NCBI GenBank assembly: GCA_900239685.1
Contig: OENT01000201.1
Coordinates: 62,001-126,000, forward strand
Direction: 5' to 3'
Source: Rotaria macrura
Taxonomy: Eukaryota > Rotifera > Eurotatoria > Philodinida > Philodinidae
DNA: 64,000 bases
The translations under genes were made by a program, and so were the position numbers. How positions within the stretch are numbered: position 1 is the first letter of the stretch; each line of letters opens with the position of its first letter. Below the pieces are notes generated by a model that made no database searches, was not told the origin of the DNA, and saw only the letters and a list, made by a program, of their open reading frames with translations. Positions 33,136 through 47,510 of this stretch are shown piece by piece.

Positions 33136-36100
33136 ATACATATATATATATATATATATGTAGTTTTCGCCCGACCTGGTAGAACGATTAAGACTAATTG
33201 GCCTTTTCCCCGCATTATATCGACAAGAAGTTTTTTCCACTTCAACGAAACTTTAATTTCAACAGTATTTTTTTAAAGAAGCTAATTTGATTAGTCGTAT
33301 AGTTTTGCGAATCCGTTCGGGATGATAACCATATTCATCAAAGGAGAAGTTTTCTAACTTTGAAAGTTTCAGTTATGGAAAACATCTTGATTTGAATACT
33401 TGTGTTATATCGTCAGCGCTTGCACCTTTACTTGTTTTGTATCGGAAGAAAACTATGGAAACAAATGCATTATGTTTCTTCAAGTATATTTTACATGACT
33501 AATCTTATTTGTGAAGAACACCCATATTCACTAATAGAAATTGTTTATATACCCTTGATGCTAATGATAGAATTCATTATAAAACTGTTTTATAGTCTCA
33601 CCATGATCTATCCAATGTCTTTCTCAAAGAGAATATATTTTCATTAATATTCGAACATCGTTCATCAACAAATTTGTTGATGAAACCGCCTAATTACGGC
33701 TGAGTAAATTAAACGAGAATATATCATTTGAGGGAATCAGAAAATAATTGCACTGTTTCGAGGTAAAAATGGATGAGAAAGTATTTTTCATTGTGAAGAT
33801 TGTCATCGGTGTATTGTAGCATACAATGCGAGACGAAAAAATGAATAAGTTTCCCCAGCATTCCATTGGATACTAATTAAAGAAGATATATAGCATACAA
33901 ACGTCTAATTTTTTACATTAGTGTAATTTTCTACTAATTAAGCTACCACACATGTTTCCGTGTTTTGGTATTAAAACATTTGAAAGCGATCGCAGGTTTA
34001 TCTTTGAAATTTGATCAAGGTTCATAGGACATGTTATGTTTTATCAAGGCCAGTACTAGCTCTTTATATGGTTTTTATGCGTGCTTTAAAAAAAAGCTGT
34101 TTGCGCAATCCCTGCAGGATTAAAATGTGAAACATAATTGACCCATTTTTCGCTGAACTCGTTAACACTGATTGTTTTCTATCTGGACTCATGCGTATTT
34201 CGTGAACATTATATACTATGTAGCATAAGGTTTTAACAAGAGAAGATTTCATCTATATTTTATTTTGATCTATGGTTATATATCACTTTTGATAGCCCGT
34301 TGAAGCCGTCTGAAATATGGCGGGATAGTCTCCCGAGGTTGTCTGTAATTAGGCTAGAATTTAGTTTATTAAGTAGTTCATTTTTCCGTAGCAGTCGTTT
34401 TGTGTGTGTGTCTGGCGAGGGGGGGGGGTTGCAAACTTTCTATCCTAAACACAGCGACACTCGTTTCAGGTTGTGCTTCACAAAAATCGATAATATAAGA
34501 GCTTGCATGATGTTTTTAGAACTATAGTCTACTTTTACGAACGAACGAATTACTAGATTAAAAAACTAATAAAACTTAAAAATCCGTTCCCTTACACCTC
34601 TTGTCAACTAGATTCCGATAAGTACGTTATAACACCAAATGTTATGGTATCAATCAACTATCGTTCTGTTTTTCATAGTAACTTATAAATTAAGTCGAGT
34701 TAAAGGACGTTTTTAGCATTAAACCAATCGAATAGTATCTAGTGTGATTCAGTTTTTCTTAATATTTGCTAGAATATTTTATATGGAAAATGTTCTTCTA
34801 CATATGCCATATTGAAATATCAATAGAACACACGATAGTAATGTAAAATGTCTTGCACATTGACTCGAATGCTCTTGTTCTATACTGGAAAACTTAAAGA
34901 AGTTTCAGTTTTTAACTTCCTATTTATGCGGTACTGAAAGTTTGCGCAAGAAGCAAGAAGTTAACCGAGAGTCTTCATTGCTCTATCTTAACATTTAGTT
35001 ACATGATCGGAAAGTAGAATCGACTTAAAGTGGCAGATCCAGACATCAATCTCCGTATACTTTGTGATAAATATATTCAATCTGTTTTTAATATTGCAAG
35101 TATCTGATTTATGATCGATTTCGCATATTTTTTGAATTTTTTTGCAAAACAATACAATGACTCAGAATTAGCTAAAAATAAATTGCTAGCGGTCAAGTAT
35201 ACCTTCGAAAAGTTGACCTTCCCACTTAAATTTAGTATCCAAATGTTTGATACTTCTAATAAGGATCTAATATCCGAGAAAAGTATCCGATTGGCTAACT
35301 ATAAGATTTATTTGTGATAGAATATAATAGGCGATTTTCAAATATAAACAAGTATTGATCACGTAAAAGATTTCACCCAAATTATTTAATTACTTACATA
35401 TTTTGCATTTTCTGTGCTTGTCGGGAGTCTTTTTCGCTTTTTAAAATTCTTATCATGAACAGTTTTACTCATCACGAATAATTTTTTTGTTTTGAACCGG
35501 TCGATAAGATAAATCCTCCATCAATCGGTTCAGAATATATTTCTGTATCATATAATGCAAGACATCGATATCGACATTTAGATGTGCAAACTCCACAGAA
35601 TGAAGCAACTTATACGAAATTGATTGAAAAGATCTACTCTTTGAATGTATATACTGTGCGAACTTGTTTATAGGTAAGCTCAAAAAGAGAGGGAATGATT
35701 CTCGGCAATTTCAATCTACATTCGTTTGACACAGAAGAACAAGAAAATTTCTAAAAAACAAACGATGCCTTCTCATAAACCATTCATCTTGCTGATTACA
35801 TCTCATATAATTGTTGAAAACGAATAATTTATTTGCATCAATGTCGGTAAATATAACTTTTTACATGATGAAATTTCATTTGCACCGCTGAGAAAATGAA
35901 GCACAGCATTCTTTTTAAAATAACATTTCTTTAGTAAAAGTTGTACTACTACATATGAGTGCACGAACTGTCAGATTCTTTAATTTTGTTATTGAAGAGA
36001 TATTACGCAGAAACTTTACTGATTTCACCTAAGTATGGAATAAAAGTTTATCAAAAAATATTTTTAAAAGTTCAACATGATACTGGATTATATTCTTTTT

Positions 36101-37073
36101 ATTAGATGACATTGCAGATGCCCAAGTGAGTACTGTCAGTCACGATCTATAAACGAGAAAACACACAACATAGCATTCGCGGTTACTCAAATTAATTTTT
36201 TTAAAGTTATTCTCGTAATGAAGTCGTTTTTTTCCATGTTCATTTTTTCATATGCATGTATCCAATTCAAATTTTCTCCAGTATATTTTCCATACGATAA
36301 AATCAAAATTTTAGAAATCATACTATTGTCGTTGAATTCAACTCTAATACAAATAATGATTCATTTGCACCGCTATGGAAAAATATGTTTTCTAAATGCA
36401 TTTTGTCCTCCAGTCAATGGATGAAAGTTCAGTACTACATCACTGGTTGTCTAAACGAACCTGCATAACAATTTTATTAGTTTTTAATGATACTCATTTC
36501 AAAGAGCGACGCAGATGAGTTTAGTTTATTGCTTTCAATACTCAGAATTCGTTATAGTGACGTGTTTTAGTAAAAATTGAGTGAAATATTGCCAGATGCG
36601 TAAATGACTATAAATCATGCCCAAGGCAATAAAGATGAATGCGCAGTCGAATAGTAAGGAGTTTGCGTAACAAATCGAATAATTTTCTTTTCACCTTGAT
36701 ACTTTCTTTCTGAAACAGAAAATAGTTTAACATTGCGTACATTGTCCTTGAAAACAAGTATGAATTGTATCAGTATTGAAAAAAGAAGTAGTATAAATAT
36801 CTCCAGTTGATTGTGACTTCGGCTTTGCTGAAATACGCATCTTCATACTCTTTGGAATTACAGGCGCAGATGTTACTTGGCTCTTGAAACCAGTGAGAAT
36901 GTATGTGTCTGTATTTTCCCAATACTTTGTAATAGACATGCGGAATGCAAGTACCGTGCCATAGCATTATCCAACAATGAGATATTTTAATTGATAAGAA
37001 CTCTTTATCTTAAAATTAATGATAATAAAAAACTCGATGATGAATTATAATTTATGATTAGTTGACTGTTCAT
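33136..37073. other. Gene-poor AT-rich stretch
   Basis: Starts with a (TA)n run at about 33139-33159. A G9 run lies near 34420-34428. No gene, splice chain or inverted-repeat pair is supported. Minus-strand frames at 36727-36967 contain a WHGTCIPH-like fragment but no clear family. Confidence 0.5.
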
Positions 37074-37424
37074 ATACAAGTACACATATCAACTATGTCT
37101 ATTTGTTTTTAGCTAAGCCATTCATTCACTCAATAGTACCACCACCACTTCATTTTTATCATTTACATATACTGTGATAGTGTTAGAGAGAAATATTGGT
37201 ACAGTGCTATATGTTACAGAGTTTTATCATTATAGTATTATATTGTTATAGCGTTCGACTCGTTTAGTGTTGTAGAGTTATATTGTTAATAGCGTGTAGA
37301 GAGTCCGTCAGGACGTATCGCACAGTTTGTGATAAGACGGTCAGCGCCTCAGGGCGAATTCGTCATAAAATAAATATAGCGATTATCAAAAAAAAAAAAA
37401 AAAAAGAAATACAAGTACACATAT
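37074..37424 (+). mobile_element. SINE-like retroposon with poly(A) tail and 16-bp target duplication
   Basis: An insert of 319 bp (37090-37408) ends in A-rich sequence with a run of about 17 A (from 37388) and is flanked on both sides by ATACAAGTACACATAT (37074-37089 and 37409-37424). This is the signature of target-primed reverse transcription. The insert has no coding frame. Its 3' part (37303-37364) folds on paper into three hairpins: GTCC-GTCA-GGAC, TATCGCAC...GTGATA, and CGCC-TCAG-GGCG enclosed by GACG/CGTC. No tRNA A/B boxes or 5S/7SL likeness was recognised. The perfect duplication indicates a young insertion. Confidence 0.88.
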
Positions 37425-39045
37425 GACCGTAGGTACTAGAATTTTAAATAATCTATGAAATTTTTTCGGTTGTTCAACAGTACAGAAATAGTTGTTTTAT
37501 CCAGTAGAGGACAATCTTAGTATGAACAAGAAAGCAACATGTTGTGACGTACAGTATGCTAGCATTGTATCAAATGCCTACTATAGAGTATAGTAGGGAT
37601 ACATAAGAGGTTTTTCCTAGTTGATCAGAAACGATTTGGTATGAAGGGTATGCTGTGGTAATCAGTACATCAGAGCTATGATTACTCTGATTCCTCTTCT
37701 AGACCAAGAAACTGATGAAAACTATCTTAGATTCAATCTAACAATCTTCCTTCAGAGAAGGATTGAAAATTCACCAGATTCCACTCTATCCCATATTACG
37801 TACTTCTCACAGACAACCAGAGCTATACGGATTAATAATTTCTTTTTAAAAAGAAACATGCCTCTGACAACTGTTAATTATATTCATTAGAATAAGAACA
37901 GAGTTCGAAGCGTTTGCCTCTTCATCAGTTTTCGACTGTAGTTTGGCTCGCATAGTTAGATGTAAAGAAAATGTGTACGCCAAAGGAGACACATTTGTTG
38001 AGAAAAAACTTCCAAATATCGATATTGGACGTTGACGAAAACAAATCATGAACTTATACGAATTGAAGTTGTGATTTATTTTTCAGAACATAATAAAATG
38101 CAGTAATCTGTTTCGATACTAAATTTAATAATGCTGAAAATAGTCCTATCATAAAGTAGATGTCTATGTAAGCAGATTACCATGGATATACAGCTGTAGT
38201 TGTAGAAGAGGAATTTATTAGACCATTAGTCAATACTTATGACTGTTAAGTATAAAAGAAGTCGAGCACTGATCTATGACCTAATTTGTACAAGACTATA
38301 AACGAGTAATTACATAAATTGAGGTTTATTGAAAACATCTCTTAATCATAGATAGTTCTAAAACGAACTTGAATCGATATTCATTAAAGACTGTATTTCG
38401 TACATTTTGTTCTTGTACATGTCTAGTATCTTTTCGCAACATGTTTTTACTTGAGAATGTATCCATACGAAACATTCGATCATGAATATGTTTCAAGTTT
38501 GACGTACAATATATCCAATCTGTGTTTGACATAACTCTGCCGTTAGAATATTTCTTCATGAAAACCTGCCCTCGTATATGATTTTAGCTTTTGATATGAT
38601 GAGACGTAGAAAAATACTAGATGATTGACACAACTCAGAATTTTTATCTAATCATATTCATTGGTTAATTCGCTTTTGTTTTGATTGATGACATATAGGT
38701 AACATAAAAAAACTTCTTGAAATTGTCGAGTAGCTAGAAAATAGGGTGCAAAATTCGATCTTCTCATATAGTTCTCTACTTCTCATAGTTTTTATGATGT
38801 AAAGTGAATGGTTACGTATTGATCTTTAACTTAATTGATTTTTTTCTCTTGGCATCAACTCTGTGAACTTTATGTATTCTTATGATTTATCTTTATTTAT
38901 TTCTACTGTCTACAGAGACATAAGACAGCTGAAACAATAGACTGATTAATAGAACAACAGCTGTTGGTTCGATTGCTTCATTGTCTATTAACTTGAGAAG
39001 AAACAATAAACTTTGATGCAAAATAATAATGAGCTTGACAGAAAA
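37425..39045. other. Intergenic stretch downstream of the second TDRD3 copy
   Basis: No gene recognised. I looked here for a Tudor exon that could complete the second TDRD3 copy and found none. Confidence 0.55.
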
Positions 39046-40494
39046 TTAAACAAAAACATCTTCACTGAAATATTTTTCTTTGCCTCCATCATTGATATCA
39101 TTAACTTCTCGATGTTGTCGTTTACTTTGAGAAGTATCATTTGGCTTTGATTGACTATCATTATTATCATCATCATCATCAAATTTTCGTTTTGAACATA
39201 AGTTAGGATTTGATTGTGCTCGCCGTTTAGTATGTTTGTTTGCTTTTTTCTTCGATCTTAATACTGACAAAAAAATGACTAGAATATTGATCATTGAATT
39301 TCGATTGAAACCATCTGCCTACATTGGCTATTAGCCTTGATTGTTTTAGTTAGTTTAACCGTTTTCTTCAATGTCTTCGACATTGAGGGTTGTGAAATAT
39401 GAGAAGCTGTTTTTCGTCTTTTCTTTGGCAGCTGTTGACTTACGAGCTCGAGTAGTTTTACTACATTTATAGCCGTAACAACTTTTTGTTTCACAATTCT
39501 TCGTCTTTTCGATATGCGACCAGTTTGAAGGCTAAGAACAATACCGCGACGTAGACAAACAAAATTTGGATCTTCTTCATGAGTTTCTTGCATTTTAATT
39601 ATGTCCATGGAATGTTTAGAAGTATCAACTAAATATATTAAAATTATGATAATTAAAGATTAAAGAAAAAACAAAATTAATTCGACATATATAAATAACC
39701 TAAGGTAGCTGATGGATGTTTAGTACCAAATGGAGTCCAAAGTGGTGGTGTTCCTTGACCAAATAGTGTTTTAATGCAATTACCCATCAACTAAAGATAA
39801 GAGTCAGTTTCTGATAATGTCATTTCATTTAGATATTCAAACTTTATTCTGTTCCCATTCACGAACAAGTTTATCCACTGTTCCACCAAGTACTTCACAT
39901 GTTTCATCATTTAAAACATAGAATCCATGTAAAATTTTTGTTTTTGGTTTTAATAAAAGTTTCACACCGGGAGGTGTATCTAAACTGATAGCCACCACGA
40001 AAAAATAAAAGACAAATATTTACTTCTTATTCTTATTGAAAATTCGAATCTCATTATATTCTCTACTTAAAATTTTGTAATGACGGTAAAATAAGTGCAT
40101 TGTGAAAAACATGTCCATCAGTAATCGTCAATCGATAGAGATATGATGTACGCGATGATGATTCATTGTTTTTTGGTTCTGTTACATTACGAGTTTTATG
40201 TAATTGTACAATATACGGTTTTGTTGTCTGAATATACAAAAAGTTAAATATGATTTACGATAGTTTTCTTTCGTCATACATAATCAAGTTTAACTATATC
40301 TGGTAGAGATTTTTCACCGGTTTGTTTTAAATCAGTCTGTAAACGGAGAATAAAAACGAGATTTGATAATGTGTAGAAAACGAATTTACATCGAGCAATT
40401 GTTTTTTTATATGATCAATTCGTTGTTTATTTCCTTCGAAAAATTCCATTTTTATTGACCATCCCAAACTACTCAATTGATCTTTCATGTTCAT
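39046..40494 (-). CDS. TDRD3 paralogue lacking the Tudor half
   Basis: Seven exons: 40494-40390, 40336-40280, 40227-40067, 39984-39843, 39790-39700, 39628-39323, 39263-39046. They give 359 residues with all phases consistent. The first five exons have exactly the lengths of the full-length copy (105, 57, 161, 142, 91 nt), and exon 6 differs by one codon. Blocks are shared: MKDQLSSLGWSIKMEFFEG, TDGHVF, TPPGVKL, GQGTPPLWTPFG and HEEDPNFVCLRRG. The last exon keeps the basic/acidic linker (KRRAQSN...KFDDDDDNNDS) and SEDVF, then stops where the longer copy has SKDVTLFDFF. The Tudor domain, RG-rich stretch and Gln/Tyr tail are absent. It could still bind topoisomerase-3-beta through the OB region without reading methylarginine, or be an early-stage pseudogene with an open frame. 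Confidence 0.88.
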
Positions 40495-40675
40495 TTCTTC
40501 TAAGAAATCTTTAAAACTTAAAATTGAATACTTTTGATAAGAAACAAAAAAAACATAATATATATTTATTTTCCTATAATATATATATATATATCGTCAA
40601 ATCATAACAAAAATAAAACAAGAAAAACAAATGAACGTGTTCATATAATTCACCATTCTAATAAATTTATTGCAC

Positions 40676-42046
<1,371 letters not shown>

Positions 42047-42203
42047 AGTTATTTCACTAGTGAGTAAAGTAAAAACAACGTTGCTTTCGAATAATCAGTT
42101 GCTGATTGGTCGCATAGAGTCTCGAATGAAAACACGCTAGAATTTGCTTAAAAGGTTAAATGCCATGTGAACTTATGTTTTTAAGATCGTACAATCAATT
42201 AAA
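42047..42203. promoter_or_regulatory. Short divergent intergenic region between RNF121 and broken EMC10
   Basis: Only 157 bp separate the RNF121 start codon from the EMC10 start-codon remnant on the other strand. A shared, two-way promoter is likely by position. No TATA or other element is distinct enough to name. Confidence 0.4.
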
Positions 42204-43188
42204 ATGTTCAAATTAAATCTTTTTATAATTTTTTTTCTACTTATAAAATTCATATCGGTAAACTGAATAGATTTATTGACAAAGAAAATGAGTCAATTCT
42301 ATTTTAAAGCCATTCGATGATACTACTGACGACATTGTATCTGTAAATTTTGAAGATAGTGTGATAGATGGAAATTTTGTAACCTTTACTTAAACTAATG
42401 TTCAAATTTCAAGACAATCAAATATTGAATTATCACCTTCACGCACTATCTCATCTGCATAATATGTGCGATTAATTGAAGTTAATATCATTGATCTAAA
42501 CTATAATAAAAATCAATGTACGAATAAGAATTATTTTATGATAAGGAATCTCAACTAAATACACATGCATACTATACATTAAAAATTCATTATAAACATC
42601 GTACAATACAAAGTTATGTTATGACATCGATACCTATGGTAAATAATTCTTATGGTTTCTTCATTGTTCATATGTCATCGTATTTATTCAAGTGTCTCAT
42701 TGTACAAGTACAATTTCATTATAAAATCATTTTATTTATCAGTGAAACTGGTTATATTGTTAGTGTAAATATTTTAACAAAGAATTCAACATGTAGAATT
42801 TCAAATATGGTAAAATCTGAAAAACGAAATGATCTAACATATAAAATTCCATTACATTTACATTTTAATGATCTTGAACCACAGTATGAATAGATTGTAT
42901 TGATATTGAATTAATCTTTATTTATCGTAATAAACCTGATGTACAACATTTTCTTGAAAAACCTAACCGTGAAAGAGAGGCAAAAATGAATACATCTGAA
43001 AGTGACGATCGACATTTTCTACTAAAATATGTAAGTAATAAAAGAATAGCCACACCACAAATAAAAACAAACATACACATAGTTCGATTATTTTTCAGTG
43101 GAAATACTTATTACCAGCATTGATCATTCTAGTTCTTCAAAATGCTTTTACAGATCCTGGACATGTTAATGGTGCCCGTGGACGATAG
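42204..43188 (+). pseudogene. EMC10: ER membrane protein complex subunit 10, broken copy
   Basis: A signal-peptide-like start (MFKLNLFIIFFLLIKFISV) at 42204 is followed by EMC10-like segments in changing frames. These are VNFEDSVIDGNF near 42340-42380, YVRLIEV near 42467, a core ending in ISETGYIVSVN, TCRISNMVK and FNDLEPQYE (to 42891), then NKPDVQHFLEKPNREREAK in another frame. The last intron (43030-43099) is intact. The final exon keeps the membrane anchor and tail KYWKYLLPALIILVL...GHVNGARGR. In-frame stops lie at about 42391, 42463 and 42556. The frame changes between about 42545 and 42590 and again near 42885. The whole domain order survives, so decay looks recent. The healthy gene would be a luminal domain subunit of the EMC insertase. 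Confidence 0.8.
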
Positions 43189-46100
43189 TTGTTTTATGTA
43201 AATATTCACAATTGTCTGTTTACTTTATTTTATGTGTAGACAAGTTGTTTTATTTAAATAAGAGCAAAAAAATAATAATAATAAAGATTTTCCTGTCAAT
43301 TACAACAACAAATATTTCGATGCATGTCGACGTAGTTTTTCTTTTTCTTAATTAAAAACTTGTTTTCTGTTAATATCGAAATGATTGATATACATAGTTA
43401 CATGTATTGATATTCAAATTTTTTCATTCGTATCCATGATAAGACATTCGAATGATTAGTGAATAATCTAAGGTCAATGAAATAACTCATTGATTTCGTT
43501 TCGTTTCTTTCTTGTGCAGCTGGTTGTTGTTCAAGGACGTATGCTGTCTATATCATTAGTACACTGGTTTGTTGCTTACTAAATATTGATTTAACATATC
43601 GTTTGATTAGATATTTTATTTAAATGGTTATAGTTACTTTTTTATTCATGAAAAAAAAAATGCAAAAGTAAAACTTTTCTCACCTTATGAATAAAGTATT
43701 AAATTAACAAATTGTCGGACACACATTGCGGGTAATAGTGAGTTTCTTTTTATTATATCTGATGATACATAGGTGTGTAACTGTAGATTTTCTTTGGATT
43801 TTATTATAATACGAGTCTCTAGATCAAATATTGATCATACCTTGATTGAATATCAACAATGAATATCACACTCTATATGATCTTGCTAGAACAATGTTTT
43901 TTTTTTCACTACTTCCTTCGTTTTTTTTTCTTTCGCTACACGCTATGCCAAATCACAGCTTATACACAACTATTATACATTAAGTTGTTCTGAATAGATC
44001 GTATATATATATATATATATATGCAGTACAATAGTAAAGAGATTATGATTTCTCTACAATAATACGCATGATGAGAAAAAATGGATAATGTTTGTTTTCT
44101 TTTTCCTCATTTTGTTACGGAATCTATACATTATTTATTTGCAATAGAGTGGGTGTCTATTTTCGTTTTCAGAAGTATTCTATGCAACCTTGAGCATCTA
44201 CTTGAGCATATCTAAAGTTATGCTCGAAACTATTCAACGATGATAAGATATGCAGAGTATGATGAACAATAAAAAGCTTATGGTCTTTTTTTTTTCGTAT
44301 TCTATTCGTCATATTAATAGATGGATTAGTTTGTCAGTTTTCTTATTACATACGAAGAATAGGAAGAAACAGATAATATTTTTTTTTGGCCTTGAACAAT
44401 CGATTATCGTATAAATATTCATAAGTACAATTTGTGCTGTTTATAAGTGATTGTTTTTCTCGCTTTTTTTTCTGTTTTTCTTCTTCTTCATTAAATGTAG
44501 CATAGAGAAAATAAATATGCCCTATAATAAAAACAACAATTGATATTGTACAACACACGCATCGATCAGTATGATTGGAATTTCGATGCCATAAGTGCGT
44601 ATGTATTGAAGTGGTTCGTTATATTTTTTTCTTGTGACATTTATCAAAGAGTGAAGAGCGTATTTTTGAATGATTAAACTGTTACACAAGACTAGACACT
44701 TTACAACCGTCAGAATTTGCATTCCTGGATGCCATACATGTACATATAATATCGACATCGACAATCATTGATTTGATGACAAAAAAAGAAGCGACAGAAG
44801 AGGAAGAGAGAAGGAGAGAGACAGTGACGGGATATTAAGCTTTTTCCTTTTTTTTTGATAGGGGTAGGTAGAAGAAGAAAAAACTGAGTGTACGACGTAA
44901 AGTGAAATTAAAGATAAAGAAAAGAGAGAAAAGCGGACATTACTCACCTGGTGAAAAAGAAAGACGTAAGTTATTAAACGTTCTTCTGGAGGTTTCAACT
45001 AAATTGTTTCATAGAAAAAACAACAACTTACTAATCATGTTTGGAATGATTAGTTATTCTTACAAATTATATTTCGTCTTCATGAGATCTTTACTAGATC
45101 GATACTGAAAAATATCATTGATTTTAGGCGTAGTAATAATCATAGCAATAATAAGGAAAATCTATCATTAACTATTTGTCATCGAACATGGATGACATTT
45201 TTCTCTTTCATCAATTACAAAGGTGTGGTTGCAAAGAAGGAATGTATCTAGTTGCATATCTATGCATCTTGGTAGTGTGTTTTCTAGCTTCTTATGTAAT
45301 GCGCAAAAGAAAAACGTAAAACCGAGCCTGTTCTTATTTTCAAGCTCATTATTAAACTTGTGCGTTTCTTATCCGAATCGTCATGATGATAGATTATCAT
45401 TACTGAGTATGTTATTTCATCCATATCTTGTCTGCTGATCATGAAGGATGATATGATAGGCGATCATATGTATATATTTATCTGTACGTCTATTCAAAGC
45501 TATAAAATAGTTTGATTCAGATGAAAGTTTTTTTTTTATCTCATGACGATAATCAATGGAATATATTAGAGAAGACTACGGGAATTGATATTGTATTGGC
45601 GAGACGACAAATGTTCTGTCCTTCGAATAGAATTCAGTACGGTTGATAATTATACCAAAAATAAAAGACGATATGGTAAGATTGATAACTCTGTTTCTGT
45701 AGTTGAGTGAGTCGGTCGTTTTCTTTTTTTTTCTGTTTTCGATGAAGGCTATTATAATGTTCAATGTGTGATAGTTGGTATATAATGTACCCGCGTCCTG
45801 ATAAGAAATTCTGCGACGTACCTTGTTGTGTTTATTGGGGATTATCTTATCGAGGTATTTATTGTCGAGAATTTTAAAATAGAATCTCATGCATCGAAAT
45901 CTATATCTTTTGTTTTACTGAGAAAAAAAAGACCTCAATATTGTTTGTTAGCAAACGAATCTATCTTGTTAAATAAAAGCCGAGCCTTTCTTCTTGAAAA
46001 TTTATACTTTATGTATAAATCATATCTATTAGTCGATAGGTGTAATATGATAAGTCCTTGACTGAACATTATCATTTATGATTTCATATAGGTAAAAAGA

Positions 46101-46797
46101 GATAGAGAGCGTGAGCTAAGCAGAAAAAAATGAGAAAGAAAGATTAACTGTTGTGTGACAAAATCAAGGATCAGTATCCATGATAAAAAAAAATTTAAAT
46201 TACCTTCATCTTAACAGTAAAAAATCGTCGTATGTTCATTTTTCTTTTTTTTTTATACATAACCCTCTTCCTATTCTTCCCTTTGCTTGTGTCAATCAAA
46301 TAGGACACAATACGCTTCTGTTCTTACTGTTTTACATACACAACTACACATATGACAACGATGATAATTAGACTACATATGTATATATCAGTCATGAAAA
46401 GCTAGTATCATCATAAGCTTGAGTCAATTGTCTCAACGATTATATTCTATTTGAACTAAAAGCATATTTTTTCTATGATGTAATTATCAACAATCGATGG
46501 ATTCATTGAACATGACATCCTGTAGATATTGGTAACAACAAAAAATAGATATCGCTCTTCATACATAGACATTTATTTTCGTTTCACAATGAAGACATAC
46601 ACAAAGAAAAACACGGAAATGTTTTTCTTCATTTTCTAATGATAGATTGTATAGTAAATGTAGATCGAAATTGATAACATTAAATATCGATAAAAATCTC
46701 TTTCTTTCTCTTTTTGTTTTTGTAGATAGATAGATAGCTAATCATTTATTTTACAGCTTATTTTTCTAGCTGTCAATTGAAATATGTATGTACAATT
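43189..46797. other. Intergenic region
   Basis: No recognised gene over 3.6 kb. A run of AATAAT ending AATAAAG near 43273-43285 may be the old EMC10 polyadenylation site. A (TA)n run lies at about 44003-44021. A minus-strand open stretch at about 44346-44600 encodes a hydrophobic segment followed by EEEEKQKKKREKQ, but it has no ATG and no convincing splice partners. Confidence 0.5.
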
Positions 46798-47510
46798 ATG
46801 AATCATATGATATCAATGGAAGAAAATAATGATGAATATTACAGACAAATATTTTATTCCAATGATTGTTTAAATTTTCAAAATGATTTAACAATTAAAA
46901 TCAATTTAACAAATCAATTTCGTTTCGTTATATTTTGTTTCTTAATTTTAACATCACAAACCTATGCTTTACCGATTTCCTCTCAAGGTAAAGAACATGA
47001 TTCTTTCTAGTTTTTTAAAACGAGCAAACATTGAAATGATCTTTTCATTTTAGTCAAGTCAAATCAGGTACTAAATTATCCATTCGATATTCGACCAACT
47101 TCAACATCGACTGCTGTTGTTGCTTCAATTCAATTATCGAAAATTTCTACGTCAACTGTTCTTTCTCAAACCGACAGATATAAATCTTATCGACATATTC
47201 CTATTCCGAGTTATTCAAATAATGCTGTTGTTCAAGTTTATGATCAAACCAATACTATTAATCAACAACAACAACAATTAAAACGTGAACGTTTACGACG
47301 TATAATGATAGATAGAATGGTTTTATTATTTGATGAAGATGGTTCGTATAATTATTGCAAATCAATTGTTGTCTTTTTATTTTCATAGATTTAATTTTCT
47401 ATTTAGCTGATGGACAATTAACAAAAGATGAATTATATTCCTTAAGTTTACGTTTAAATATTTTCCCGAAATTTCATCATTTTCTTAAAAAAAATTCATT
47501 ATGGAAATAA
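46798..47510 (+). CDS. Small secreted or membrane protein with one EF-hand, unidentified
   Basis: Three exons, 46798-46987, 47054-47341 and 47407-47510, give 193 residues with phases consistent. Residues ~47-64 (FRFVIFCFLILTSQTYALP) form a hydrophobic segment ending in a signal-peptidase-like ALP, preceded by ~46 polar residues. It is therefore either an unusually placed signal peptide or a type II anchor; three in-frame ATGs lie in the first seven codons. The middle is Ser/Thr-rich with a Gln run and RERLRRIMIDRMVLL. At the C-terminus DEDADGQLTKDE is a complete 12-residue EF-hand loop (Asp at 1, 3, 5, Gly at 6, Glu at 12). The second intron falls inside the loop after its third codon. Only one EF-hand is present; most functional ones pair. 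Family unknown. Confidence 0.7.

Noticed and set aside
36727-36967. Minus-strand frames with WHGTCIPH
   Set aside because: Slightly like a Cys-containing extracellular domain, but too short and spread over two frames to assign.
37303-37364. Possible small ribozyme at the SINE-like 3' end
   Set aside because: The hairpins are real on paper, but the hammerhead core (CUGANGA and GAAA) is absent; kept only as a structured module.
44346-44600. Minus-strand frame with hydrophobic segment and EEEEKQKKKREKQ
   Set aside because: No ATG, no convincing neighbouring exons; the charged run comes from simple-sequence DNA.
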